Positions 33,187 through 41,420 of a stretch of DNA of 64,000 nt are shown one piece after another; the first letter of the stretch is position 1; every line of letters starts with the position of its first letter. The position numbers and the translations under genes are program-made. Source of the DNA: Streptomyces sp. NBC_01197. Its GTDB lineage: Bacteria; Actinomycetota; Actinomycetes; Streptomycetales; Streptomycetaceae. The notes beneath the pieces are model-generated. The model had not been told where the DNA came from. It ran no database searches and saw nothing but the letters and a program-made list of their open reading frames with translations. The stretch is taken from positions 6,650,001 to 6,714,000 of the forward strand of contig NZ_CP108569.1 in NCBI RefSeq assembly GCF_036010505.1. Reading direction: 5' to 3'.

Positions 33187-33491
33187 ATGTTCCGGGGGAT
33201 GGCCGAACTGCGCCTGTTCCGCGGGGCGGTGGAGCTGCTCGCCGAACGGGACAGCCGGCCGCCGCTGTACGACCTGGACCGGCCGCCAACGAGGTCCCGG
33301 TCGCCGCCGCCGTCCGCCACGACGGCATGTACATGGACGCAGTACTGCAACGGGACTCCGTGGCCCGGTTCGGCGACGCCCGGGTCCGGGCCACCAACGA
33401 GTACGAGCACGAAGGCATCGGCGACGAGCGGGTGTTCACCCGGCTCCAGCACCTGGTGCGCGACACAGGAGGAGGAATCACCGGTGACTGA
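33187..33491 (+). pseudogene. Prolyl iminopeptidase (S33) remnant, C-terminal quarter only
   Basis: Two frames together encode the last roughly 100 residues of a Streptomyces-type proline iminopeptidase. MAELRLFRGAVELLAERD and LYDLDR lie in one frame, then after a one-base loss at 33283-33284 come ANEVPVAAAVRHDGMYMD and ATNEYEHEGIGDERVF in another, to a TGA at 33489-33491. The alpha/beta-hydrolase core with nucleophile Ser is absent, so at least 300 residues were deleted. The stop overlaps the GTG of the Xaa-Pro peptidase, so the two genes were once coupled. The old promoter end now sits directly on the fragment. Confidence 0.68.
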
Positions 33492-34803
33492 GGGCAGGCC
33501 CCCGAAACTGACCGGGATACCCGCGTTCAACGCCTACATGGGCACGCGGTGGGACACCCTGGACCGCACGCCCTCGGTCGTGCCCGGCGCCGCCGCGGCC
33601 GCGGCCGCCCACCGTGCCAGGCTCGCTGAGGCGCTGCCAGGCCGGACTGTCGTGGTCGCCGCGGGCGAGGCGCCGATCCGCAGCAACGACACCGCGTACG
33701 ACTTCCGCCCGGACAGCGACTTCTACTGGCTGACCGGCTGCGCGATCGAGAACGCCGTCGTCGTGGTGCATGCCGGCGACGCCGTCCTCTTCATTCCGCC
33801 GCCCGCCTATCCCGGCGACCCGGCCTTCTGGTCCGACACCCGTTACGGCGAGCTGTGGGTGGGGGCCGCGCCCGGGCCCGAGGGCTGGGCGCGGGTGCTC
33901 GGCGTCGAGGTGCGCCCGCTGGCGGAGTTGCGCGACGAGGTGTCGGCGGACCAGGAGGCCGCCCGCACCCTCGCTTCCTTGCGGATGTACAAGGACGCCT
34001 GGGAGACCGACCAGTTGAGGCAGGCGGTGGACCGCACCGTCGAGGGGTTCGCTGAGGTTGTCCGGGAGATCCCGGCCGCGATCGCCGGCCGTGGCGAGCG
34101 CTGGCTGCAGGGCACCTTCGACCGGTACGCCCGGGCATACGGCAACGGCCCCGGCTACGCGTCGATCGTCGGCGGCGGCAAGCATGCGCCCACTCTGCAC
34201 TGGGTGCGCTGCGACGGCCCGGTGCTCCCCGAGGAACTGCTGCTGCTCGACATGGGAGTGGAAGTCGCCAGTCACTACACCGCCGACGTCACTCGCACCT
34301 TCCCGGCCTCGGGACGATTCTCTGCCGCCCAGCGGCAGGTGCACGACCTGGTGGAGAAGGCGCACCGGGCGGGACTCGCGGCCGTCGGCCCCGGTCGCCG
34401 CTTCAGCGAGTTCCACTACGCCGCCATGGAGGTGATCGCGTGCGGGCTCGCCGACTGGGGCCTGCTGCCGGTCTCGGTGGACGAGGCGCTGTCCGATGCA
34501 GGCCAGCAGCACCGCCGTTACCTGATCTGCGGCATCGGCCACCACCTCGGCCTCGACGTGCACGACTGCGCGCAGGCCGCTCCCGAGGCGTACCAGGATG
34601 CCTCGATGGGTGAGGGAATGGTGCTCACCGTCGAGCCGGGGCTCTACTTCCACGCCCACGACCTGACGGTGCCGCCGGAGCTGCGGGGGATCGGCGTGCG
34701 CATCGAGGACGACATTCTGATCACCGCCGAGGGCTCGGACGTGCTGTCCCGCGCGCTGCCGTTGGACGCCGACGGCCTGGAGGGATGGATGGTCGCCCAG
34801 TGA
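33484..34803 (+). CDS. Xaa-Pro aminopeptidase (M24B), second copy
   Basis: A 439-aa aminopeptidase P, paralogue of the one at 25859. Catalytic ligands: two Asp in LLLLDMGVEVASHYTADVTRT, His in GIGHHLGLDVHDC, Glu in LTVEPGLYFH and Glu in GVRIEDDILIT. The N-terminal domain carries RSNDTAYDFRPDSDFYWLTG. The GTG at 33484 is chosen for GAGGAGG upstream; the open frame extends leftwards only through the iminopeptidase remnant. It is cytoplasmic and acts on X-Pro peptides. The hydroxyproline operon follows after 103 bases that contain an operator-like site. Confidence 0.9.
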   Translation: MTEGRPPKLTGIPAFNAYMGTRWDTLDRTPSVVPGAAAAAAAHRARLAEALPGRTVVVAAGEAPIRSNDTAYDFRPDSDFYWLTGCAIENAVVVVHAGDAVLFIPPPAYPGDPAFWSDTRYGELWVGAAPGPEGWARVLGVEVRPLAELRDEVSADQEAARTLASLRMYKDAWETDQLRQAVDRTVEGFAEVVREIPAAIAGRGERWLQGTFDRYARAYGNGPGYASIVGGGKHAPTLHWVRCDGPVLPEELLLLDMGVEVASHYTADVTRTFPASGRFSAAQRQVHDLVEKAHRAGLAAVGPGRRFSEFHYAAMEVIACGLADWGLLPVSVDEALSDAGQQHRRYLICGIGHHLGLDVHDCAQAAPEAYQDASMGEGMVLTVEPGLYFHAHDLTVPPELRGIGVRIEDDILITAEGSDVLSRALPLDADGLEGWMVAQ

Positions 34804-34823
34804 TCCAGTGGACCTCTCTCATC

Positions 34824-34840
34824 GTATGTGAAATTGTACG
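34824..34840 (+). promoter_or_regulatory. Predicted GntR operator before hydroxyproline operon
   Basis: GTATGTGAAATTGTACG lies 67 bases before the DapA-type ATG. Its core ATGTGAAATTGTAC is the best representative of the motif shared by five island sites. Confidence 0.6.
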
Positions 34841-34906
34841 TGTGACATCACATAGGACATCGCACTGTTGAACCTTCTTTTCCACCACCAGCCAAGGAGC
34901 TGCCGC

Positions 34907-35812
34907 ATGACCAACTCCGCGAAGCCCTGGCACGGAGTCCACGTTGCCACGGCCCTGCCGTTCCACGAAGGCCTGTCGGTCGACTACGACGCCTTCGCCG
35001 AGCACATCCGCTTCCTGGCCGCCGGCGGCTGCGACGGCGTGACGCCCAACGGCTCGCTGGGCGAGTATCAGACGTTGACCGCCGAGGAGCGCGCCCGCGT
35101 CGTCGAGACCGCCGTCCAGGCCGCTCCCGACGGCTTCGGTGTGATGCCGGGCGTCGCCGCGTACGGTGCGTTCGAGGCCCGGCGCTGGGCCGAGCAGGCC
35201 GCCGAGGCCGGCGCCACCTCGCTGCTGCTCCTGCCGCCCAACGCCTACCGGGCAGAGCGGGCGGCGGTCGTGGAGCACTACCGCGAGGTCGCCAAGGTCG
35301 GGCTTCCGGTCGTGGCCTACAACAACGTGATCGACACCAAGGTCGACCTCACCCCCGACCTGCTCGCCGAACTCTTCCAGGAGGGCACGATCGTCGGTGT
35401 CAAGGAGTTCACCGGCGACGTCCGCCGGGCCTACCAGATCGCCGAACTGGCGCCGGGCCTGGACCTCCTCGTCGGCGCCGACGACGTGCTGCTCGAACTC
35501 GGCATGGCAGGTGCCGTCGGCTGGATCGCCGGCTACCCGAACATGCTCCCGCGAAGCACCGTCGAGCTGTACGGGCTGGCCACCTCCGGCGACCCGGCTG
35601 ACCTGGCCCGCGCTCTGCCGGTCTACCGCGACCTGCATCCGCTGCTGCGCTGGGACTCCAAGACCGAGTTCGTGCAGTCCATCAAACTGTCGATGGACAT
35701 CGCCGGGCTCAAGGGCGGCGCCTGCCGGCCGCCGCGGCTGCCGCTGTCGCCCGAACAGACCGCCCGGGTCACCGCCGACACCGAGGCGGTTCTCGCCAAG
35801 GGCTACAAGTGA
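34907..35812 (+). CDS. DapA-family lyase, probable 1-pyrroline-4-hydroxy-2-carboxylate deaminase (LhpC/HypD type)
   Basis: A 301-aa class I aldolase-fold enzyme. The Schiff-base lysine is in IVGVKEFTGD; PNGSLGEYQTLTAEER and AYNNVIDTKVDLTPDLL are the other family segments. In hydroxyproline catabolism this family deaminates and dehydrates 1-pyrroline-4-hydroxy-2-carboxylate to 2-oxoglutarate semialdehyde. Being first in an operon with hydroxyproline epimerase and a three-subunit D-hydroxyproline dehydrogenase makes this assignment strong. The ATG has AAGGAG eight bases upstream; the stop overlaps the next GTG. The last enzyme, 2-oxoglutarate semialdehyde dehydrogenase, is not in the window. 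Confidence 0.88.
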   Translation: MTNSAKPWHGVHVATALPFHEGLSVDYDAFAEHIRFLAAGGCDGVTPNGSLGEYQTLTAEERARVVETAVQAAPDGFGVMPGVAAYGAFEARRWAEQAAEAGATSLLLLPPNAYRAERAAVVEHYREVAKVGLPVVAYNNVIDTKVDLTPDLLAELFQEGTIVGVKEFTGDVRRAYQIAELAPGLDLLVGADDVLLELGMAGAVGWIAGYPNMLPRSTVELYGLATSGDPADLARALPVYRDLHPLLRWDSKTEFVQSIKLSMDIAGLKGGACRPPRLPLSPEQTARVTADTEAVLAKGYK

Positions 35813-36810
35813 GGTCCCGCCGCACTTTCCACGCCGTCGACTCGCACACCGAGGGCATGCCGACCCGGGTCGTCGTCGGCGGCGCGGGCACCATCCCCGG
35901 CGCCACGATGGCCGAGCGCAGACGCTGGTTCATGGAGAACAGCGACGACGTCCGCACGCTGCTGATGTACGAGCCGCGCGGGCACAGTGCGATGAGCGGC
36001 GCGATCCTGCAGCCATCGACCCGCCCCGACGCGGACTTCGGCGTGCTGTTCATCGAGGTGTCCGGGCTGCTGCCGATGTGCGGCCACGGCACGATCGGCG
36101 TGGCCACCGTCCTGGTCGAGACCGGGATGGTGCCGGTCACCGAGCCGGTCACCACCATCCGGCTGGACACCCCGGCCGGACTCGTCGTCGCCTCGGTGGC
36201 GGTCGAGGACGGCGCGGCGACCTCCGTCACCCTCGCCAACGTGCCGTCCTACGCCCACGCGCTGGACGCCACCGTCGAGGTGCCCGGGTACGGCGAGGTG
36301 CGCTACGACCTCGCCTTCGGCGGCAACTTCTACGCGATCGTCGAACTCGCCGACCTTGGGCTGCCGTTCGACCGGTCCCGGGCCGGCGACCTGCTGTCCG
36401 CAGGGCTGGCGGTGATGGACGCCGTGAATGCCGCGGATCGGCCCGTCCACCCCGAGCGCGACGACATCGCCGGCTGCCACCACGTCTACCTCAAGGCCCC
36501 CGGGTCGACGGCCCGGCTGTCACGGCACGCCATGGCCATCCACCCGGGGTGGTTCGACCGCTCACCGTGCGGCACCGGCACCAGCGCGCGGATGGCGCAG
36601 CTCCACGCTCGCGGTGAACTCGCCGTAGGGCAGGAGTTCGTGAACGAGTCCTTCATCGGCACCCGCTTCACCGGACGCCTTCTCGGAGAGACCATCGTAG
36701 GGCCGCACGCCGCGGTGCTGCCCTCCATCACCGGCCGCGCCTGGATCACCGGGACCTCGCAGTTCCACCTCGACCCGAGCGACCCCTTCCCCGGGGGGTT
36801 TCTGCTGTGA
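35809..36810 (+). CDS. 4-hydroxyproline 2-epimerase (proline racemase family)
   Basis: A 333-aa cofactor-independent epimerase. Both catalytic cysteines are present: MCGHGTIG at about residue 90 and DRSPCGTGTSARMAQL at about 252. The DSHTEGMPTRVV start and YEPRGHSAMSGAI are typical of hydroxyproline epimerases. It converts trans-4-hydroxy-L-proline from collagen to cis-4-hydroxy-D-proline, substrate of the dehydrogenase encoded next. It overlaps both neighbours by GTGA, so the operon is translationally coupled. A plain proline racemase is the less likely alternative. Confidence 0.9.
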   Translation: MRSRRTFHAVDSHTEGMPTRVVVGGAGTIPGATMAERRRWFMENSDDVRTLLMYEPRGHSAMSGAILQPSTRPDADFGVLFIEVSGLLPMCGHGTIGVATVLVETGMVPVTEPVTTIRLDTPAGLVVASVAVEDGAATSVTLANVPSYAHALDATVEVPGYGEVRYDLAFGGNFYAIVELADLGLPFDRSRAGDLLSAGLAVMDAVNAADRPVHPERDDIAGCHHVYLKAPGSTARLSRHAMAIHPGWFDRSPCGTGTSARMAQLHARGELAVGQEFVNESFIGTRFTGRLLGETIVGPHAAVLPSITGRAWITGTSQFHLDPSDPFPGGFLL

Positions 36811-38042
36811 ACGTACCCTCCACCCCCCACCTGCAGAGGCTGGGCGCCGGCCAGGGGGCTGCGGGCAGCAGGAGCGCGGACCTGGTGATCATCGGCGCGG
36901 GTGTCGTCGGCGCGGCAGCCGCGTACTTCGCGGCGCTCACCGGCCGGCGGGTCGCCGTCGTCGAGCGCGGCGCCATCGCCGGCGGCACATCCAGCGCGGG
37001 GGAGGGCAACCTGCTGGTGTCCGACAAGGAGGCCGGCCCCGAACTCGACCTCGCGCTGTATTCGCAGGCCGTCTGGCGGGAGGACCTCGCCGAGTACGCC
37101 TGCCGCTGGGAGTTCGAGTCCAAGGGCGGCCTCGTCGTCGCCACCACCGCGCAGAGCGTCGCCGCGCTGCGGGAGTTGAGCGTCCATCAGCGCGCAAGCG
37201 GCGTCGAGGTCCAGGACGTCGGGCAGGGCCGGCTGCACGACTACGAGCCGCACTTGGCGAAGGACCTGGCCGGGGCCGCGTTCTACCCGCAGGACGCACA
37301 GGTGCAGCCGATGCTGGTGGTCGCCCACCTGCTGCGCCTCGCCCGGGACAGGGGCGCGCACGTGCACACCGGCACCGAGGTGACCGGCTTCCTGCGCAGC
37401 GGGGACCGGGTCACCGGGGTCCGCACCGGCGCGGGCGACATCCTCGCGGGCGCCGTGCTCAACGCGGCGGGCACCTGGGCCGGCGAGGTCGCAGCCCTGG
37501 CCCGGGTCTCCGTCCCGGTCCGCCCCCGGCGAGGCTTCGTGCTCGTCACCGAACCCATGCCGCCGCGCACCATCCGGCACAAGGTGTACGCCGCCGAGTA
37601 CATCAGCGACGTCGCCAGTTCCGACGCAGGCCTGCAGACCTCGCCGGTGGTGGAGGGCACCGACAGCGGAACCATCCTCATCGGCGCCTCCCGCGAGCGG
37701 GTCGGCTTCGACCGCAGGGTGTCCGTGCCGGCGATCAGCACGCTCGCGGCCAAGGCCGTCGCGCTGTTCCCGATGCTGCGGCAGGTGCGGCTGATGCGCA
37801 CCTACCACGGCTTCCGCCCGTACTGCCCCGACCACCTGCCCGTCATCGGCGCCGACCCGCGGGCCCCCGGCCTGTGGCACGCCTGCGGCCACGAGGGCGC
37901 CGGCATCGGACTGGCCGCCGGCACCGGCAAGTTGATCGCGCAGGCCATGACCGGCGAGCAGCCGGGCCTCGATCTGGCGCCGTTCGCCCCCGACCGCTTC
38001 CCCGACCGGCACGAGGACGTTGCCGAGGGAGTTTCTCCGTGA
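36807..38042 (+). CDS. D-hydroxyproline dehydrogenase, DAO-type FAD subunit
   Basis: A 411-aa FAD-dependent oxidoreductase of the D-amino-acid oxidase/glycine oxidase fold. The dinucleotide motif VVIIGAGVVGAAAAYFAAL-like segment starts at about residue 27, with YHGFRPYCPDHLPVIG and ACGHEGAGIGLAAGTG at the FAD-binding C-terminus. With the small ferredoxin-like subunit and the FAD/NAD subunit downstream it matches the heteromeric D-hydroxyproline dehydrogenases (LhpB with LhpF and LhpE in Pseudomonas). It oxidises cis-4-hydroxy-D-proline to the pyrroline imine. Start and stop overlap the neighbours by four bases each. Confidence 0.88.
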   Translation: MNVPSTPHLQRLGAGQGAAGSRSADLVIIGAGVVGAAAAYFAALTGRRVAVVERGAIAGGTSSAGEGNLLVSDKEAGPELDLALYSQAVWREDLAEYACRWEFESKGGLVVATTAQSVAALRELSVHQRASGVEVQDVGQGRLHDYEPHLAKDLAGAAFYPQDAQVQPMLVVAHLLRLARDRGAHVHTGTEVTGFLRSGDRVTGVRTGAGDILAGAVLNAAGTWAGEVAALARVSVPVRPRRGFVLVTEPMPPRTIRHKVYAAEYISDVASSDAGLQTSPVVEGTDSGTILIGASRERVGFDRRVSVPAISTLAAKAVALFPMLRQVRLMRTYHGFRPYCPDHLPVIGADPRAPGLWHACGHEGAGIGLAAGTGKLIAQAMTGEQPGLDLAPFAPDRFPDRHEDVAEGVSP

Positions 38043-38407
38043 CCTACCGGATGACCTTCCGCGGCACCGGAGTCCCCGCCGAGCCCGGCCAGAGCATCGC
38101 CGCAGCCCTGGTCGCCGCCGGGATCACCGACTGGCGCACCACCCGCAGGAAGGGCCGGCCGCGCGGCCTGTTCTGCGGCATCGGCGTCTGCTTCGACTGT
38201 CTGATCATCGTCGACGGCGCGCGCGCCGAGCGCGCCTGCCTGGTCCCCGCGGACGACGGCATGCGGCTGGAGAGCGACGGCGCGGCGGAGTCGGATGACA
38301 CGCTGGACAGCGACGGCGTTCCGGAGCCGGGCGACGCGCAGCACACCCGCGACGACAGCCGTGCCGCGCAGCACGCAGAGGAGGACGGCGATGGCGCACC
38401 TTCATGA
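38039..38407 (+). CDS. D-hydroxyproline dehydrogenase, small [2Fe-2S] subunit
   Basis: A 122-aa ferredoxin-like subunit. The cluster ligands are in CGIGVCFDC with a later Cys in ERACLVP, the pattern of sarcosine/hydroxyproline oxidase small subunits. The ferredoxin fold ends near residue 78. The remaining 44 residues are an acidic, Asp/Glu/Ser-rich tail (DDTLDSDGVPEPGDAQ) not usual in the family. GTG start overlaps the previous stop; the tail overlaps the next ATG by 17 bases. It passes electrons from the FAD subunit to the NAD-side subunit. Confidence 0.86.
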   Translation: MTYRMTFRGTGVPAEPGQSIAAALVAAGITDWRTTRRKGRPRGLFCGIGVCFDCLIIVDGARAERACLVPADDGMRLESDGAAESDDTLDSDGVPEPGDAQHTRDDSRAAQHAEEDGDGAPS

Positions 38408-39959
38408 CGTGACCGTGGTCGGGGCCGGGCCGGCCGGACTCGCGGCTGCCGTCGAAGCAGCGGAAGCGGGGCTCGATGTCGCCCTGGTGGACGCTGCCGG
38501 GCAGCCCGGCGGCCAGTTCTGGCGGCACTTCGACGAGAACCACACCCGCCCGGAGGACCGCCGGGGCCACCACGGCTGGCCTGTCTTCACCGGCCTGCGC
38601 GACCGGCTGTACGCCCTGAGCGCCGCCGGGCGCGTCCGCTACTTGCCCGGCCACCAGGTGTGGCTCGCCACCCGGGACAGCGACAAGACGTTCACCGTGC
38701 GCGTCACGCCCACCGTGCCGGACCCGAAAGCCGACTGGTCCGCCGCCCCCGATCCCGTCGAGGCCGACGCGCTGATCCTGTGCCCCGGCGGATACGACCG
38801 TCAACTGCCCGTCCCCGGCTGGGAGCTGCCCGGGGTCATGGCCGCCGGCGGCGTCCAGGCACTGCTCAAGGGCCACCGCACGCTCGCCGGCCGGCGAGCC
38901 GTCGTCGGCGGCACCGGACCGTTCCTGCTGCCGGTGGCCGCCGGGCTCGCGCGCGCCGGCGCGCGGATCGCCGCGGTCGTCGAGGCCAACACCACACTCG
39001 GCTGGCTGCGCGACCCGGTCGGCACAGTCTCCGCGCCCGGCAAGGGAGTCGAGGCCGCGCAGTACGCCGCGGTGCTCGCCCGGCACCGCATCCCGTACCG
39101 GACCAGGACCGTCATCCGCGCGATCCTCGGCGACGGCAGGGTCGAGGCCGTGCGGATCGCGAAGCTGGACCACCAGGGCCGGCCGGCCGGACCCGAACAG
39201 GAGCTCGTCACCGACCTGGTGGCCCTCGGCTGGGGGTTCACCCCCTCGCTCGAACTCCCGCTCATGCTCGGCGCGGAGACCCGGCAGGACATCGACGGAG
39301 CGCTCATCGTGGCGGTCGACGCGCTGCAGCGCAGCAGCGTCGACGGCGTATACGTGGCAGGCGAGGCCACCGGCGTGGGCGGCGCCGCCCTGTCCGTCAG
39401 CGAGGGCCGGCTGAGCGCCCTCGCCCTGGCCGCTTCGCTCGGCCATGGGCACTCCGGTACGACGACAGGTTCCGGTACGGCCGCAGGCTCCGACAAAGCA
39501 GCAGGAACCCCGGCCGGGATCCGCCGGGTCCAGGGCCGCATCCGGCGGGCGCGGCGGTTCGCCACCGCCATGCACCGCACCTACCCCGTGCCGGCCGCCT
39601 GGCCGCGGTGGCTGCCGGACTCGACCGTGGTGTGCCGCTGCGAGGAGGTCACCTACGGCGACCTGCGCCACGCCCACGACGACCTCGGCGCGACCGACGC
39701 GCGCACCCTGAAGATGCTGGCGCGGCCCGGCATGGGCTGGTGCCAGGGCAGGATCTGCGGATACGCGAGCGCGGGCATCGCGGCCTGCCTCGCCGGCCGC
39801 GCGGTCACCGCGGACGACCTGCGCCCGCTCTCCGGCCGCACCCCTGCGGCACCGGTGCGCCTCGGCGAACTCGCCGCCGTCGCCGAGGCGATGACGGCCG
39901 GAACGGCTGACGGGAAACCCCAGCCGGACGAAGGAACGGCGAACCGGGACGGTGGGTGA
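38391..39959 (+). CDS. D-hydroxyproline dehydrogenase, FAD/NAD subunit with BFD-like [2Fe-2S] domain
   Basis: A 522-aa pyridine-nucleotide-disulfide oxidoreductase-type subunit. The FAD motif VVGAGPAGLAAAVEAAEAG is at the N-terminus, GGYDRQLPVPGWELPGVMAAGG in the middle and a second nucleotide motif GGTGPFLLPVAAGLARAG follows. A C-terminal BFD-like Cys set (CRCEEV, then CQGRICGYASAGIAAC) should bind a [2Fe-2S] cluster. It is the LhpE/SoxA-like partner of the two preceding subunits. ATG with GAGGAGG upstream. Last gene of the operon; a hairpin lies 120 bases later. Confidence 0.87.
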   Translation: MAHLHDVTVVGAGPAGLAAAVEAAEAGLDVALVDAAGQPGGQFWRHFDENHTRPEDRRGHHGWPVFTGLRDRLYALSAAGRVRYLPGHQVWLATRDSDKTFTVRVTPTVPDPKADWSAAPDPVEADALILCPGGYDRQLPVPGWELPGVMAAGGVQALLKGHRTLAGRRAVVGGTGPFLLPVAAGLARAGARIAAVVEANTTLGWLRDPVGTVSAPGKGVEAAQYAAVLARHRIPYRTRTVIRAILGDGRVEAVRIAKLDHQGRPAGPEQELVTDLVALGWGFTPSLELPLMLGAETRQDIDGALIVAVDALQRSSVDGVYVAGEATGVGGAALSVSEGRLSALALAASLGHGHSGTTTGSGTAAGSDKAAGTPAGIRRVQGRIRRARRFATAMHRTYPVPAAWPRWLPDSTVVCRCEEVTYGDLRHAHDDLGATDARTLKMLARPGMGWCQGRICGYASAGIAACLAGRAVTADDLRPLSGRTPAAPVRLGELAAVAEAMTAGTADGKPQPDEGTANRDGG

Positions 39960-40079
39960 CAAAGGACCACTGACGTGGCCGAGCAGGGCGGTGCCTGCGG
40001 CGTTGTCGTGCGTGCTCGCGGCGAGGACAGTGACGGCGATGACCTGGCAGTGCAAGAGCTCATGAACGACCCCGGCCGA

Positions 40080-40116
40080 AGCGGCGCCCCACACGGATAT
40101 CCGTCGGGGCGCCGCT
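40080..40116. terminator. Bidirectional terminator at the island's right end
   Basis: AGCGGCGCCCC and its complement GGGGCGCCGCT pair over 11 bp; the enclosed ACACGGATATCCGT can itself fold. It lies between the hydroxyproline operon and the convergent SRPBCC gene. Confidence 0.75.
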
Positions 40117-40126
40117 GTCGTACGAG

Positions 40127-40555
40127 TCAGGTCACCAGGCCGGCGAGTTTGTGCAGTGACTCCTGGAGCGCGGCGGTCGCCGAGTCCTTGAGCTTGCCGG
40201 CCATCAGCGACACGGCGGCACCCGTGAACTCGCCGTCGATGCGGACCACGGTGGCGTCGCCGTCGGGGGTGAGCGAGTAGCGCATCGCGAGGCTGACACC
40301 CATCGGGCCCTTGCCGCGGGTGACCAGCAGAGCCGCGGGCGCCAGCTCGTCGACCGTCCAGTTCACCTCCGCGGGGAAGCCCATGAGCTTCATGTTCTCC
40401 TCGAAGGTGGCCCCCACGGCGAGGTTGGCCGGGCCGCCCTTCGGGAAACTGGTGTGTGTCGCGTTCCACTCGCCGTACGCGCTGAAGTCGGTCAGCTGGG
40501 ACCAGACCTTCTCGGCCGGTGCTTCGATCCGAGCCTCGGCGCTGACTTCGGCCAT
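40127..40555 (-). CDS. SRPBCC family protein
   Basis: A 142-aa START-like/polyketide-cyclase-fold protein (EARIEAPAEKVWSQLTDFSA, FEENMKLMGFPAEVNW, AGKLKDSATAALQESL). The family binds hydrophobic ligands; the close group includes the Rv0910-type proteins. Function unknown. It appears to be the first core-genome gene to the right of the island. Confidence 0.85.
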   Translation of the reverse strand: MAEVSAEARIEAPAEKVWSQLTDFSAYGEWNATHTSFPKGGPANLAVGATFEENMKLMGFPAEVNWTVDELAPAALLVTRGKGPMGVSLAMRYSLTPDGDATVVRIDGEFTGAAVSLMAGKLKDSATAALQESLHKLAGLVT

Positions 40556-40810
40556 GCGACCACCCCTTCTCGTCGGGTTGTGATGTCGCGGAACGTAGCT
40601 CCTGAGCCCGGAACATTCAATACTGATGAACCGTCAGACCCTCGGACCGTTTCGCCGGTGGACGCGGAGGGGCGGGCTGTGGGGGCCCGGGTGTCCGGGC
40701 GCAGGGGGCGCGCGCCTGTTTCGCGTGCAATCGCCGTCTCATCCGTAAGGAGGAGAGTCCGGGCAGGCGTGCCCAACTTCTGTCGGAGGGGTAAATGCTC
40801 CCCGGCGGGG

Positions 40811-41389
40811 ATGTTCCGGACTCGGGTGGCTGATGAGCTGGGAGATGTGCATAGCTCTACCCAGCCGGAGGACCAGCCCGCCCCGTCCCGAGCCGACATC
40901 GAGGCCAGGCTCACCGTGGAACTGGCGACGGTCGTGGCGGGCGCACGCCGGCGTGCGCTGCGTGACGGCGACCGGCAGATCGACACGGCCCATCTGCTGC
41001 ACTCGGTGATGGAGACCGACCCCGAGGTGCGGGCCGCCTTCGAGGGCGGCCCCCAGGTGGCCAAGGTGCTCGGCTATCTCGTGCAGCGCAGCATCGGTTA
41101 CGGGCTGCGCTGGCAGGGATCGGTCGAGGACTCGGGGGCCGTTCCGGTGGTGGCGGTGGCCGAGCCCGGGGTGACCGGCTGGTCGCCAGCCGCAGTCGCG
41201 GCCATGGAGGGGGCCCTGGAGCGAGCGGGGAAGGACGGGAACCGGCGGGCGAGCGGGCTCGACCTGCTGGCTGCGCTCGCCCGCGACCGCGAGTGCCGTG
41301 CCGTGGAGGTGCTCAGCCGCGCGGGGGTGGACGCGGAACTCCTCGCGGGGCGCCTGGGGGACGGCACCCGTCAGTCCCATCGGTGGTGA
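40811..41389 (+). CDS. Clp N-terminal repeat domain protein
   Basis: A roughly 192-aa protein with two Clp-N-like repeats: ELATVVAGARRRALRDGD with DTAHLLHSVME, and AAMEGALERAGKDGNRRASG with LDLLAALARDRECRAVEVL. No ATPase domain follows, so it may be a stand-alone adaptor. The start is uncertain: the ATG at 40811 is used because the sequence to its left has poor codon use, but it lacks a clear ribosome-binding site; GTG 40847 is an alternative. Confidence 0.72.
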   Translation: MFRTRVADELGDVHSSTQPEDQPAPSRADIEARLTVELATVVAGARRRALRDGDRQIDTAHLLHSVMETDPEVRAAFEGGPQVAKVLGYLVQRSIGYGLRWQGSVEDSGAVPVVAVAEPGVTGWSPAAVAAMEGALERAGKDGNRRASGLDLLAALARDRECRAVEVLSRAGVDAELLAGRLGDGTRQSHRW

Positions 41390-41420
41390 CGCTCCTGACA
41401 GCACCTGTCATGATGTGCCG

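Noticed and set aside
25032..39959. Island as a classical integrative element
   Set aside because: No integrase, transposase, tRNA or attachment-site repeat was seen at either end; insertion is only inferred from gene content.
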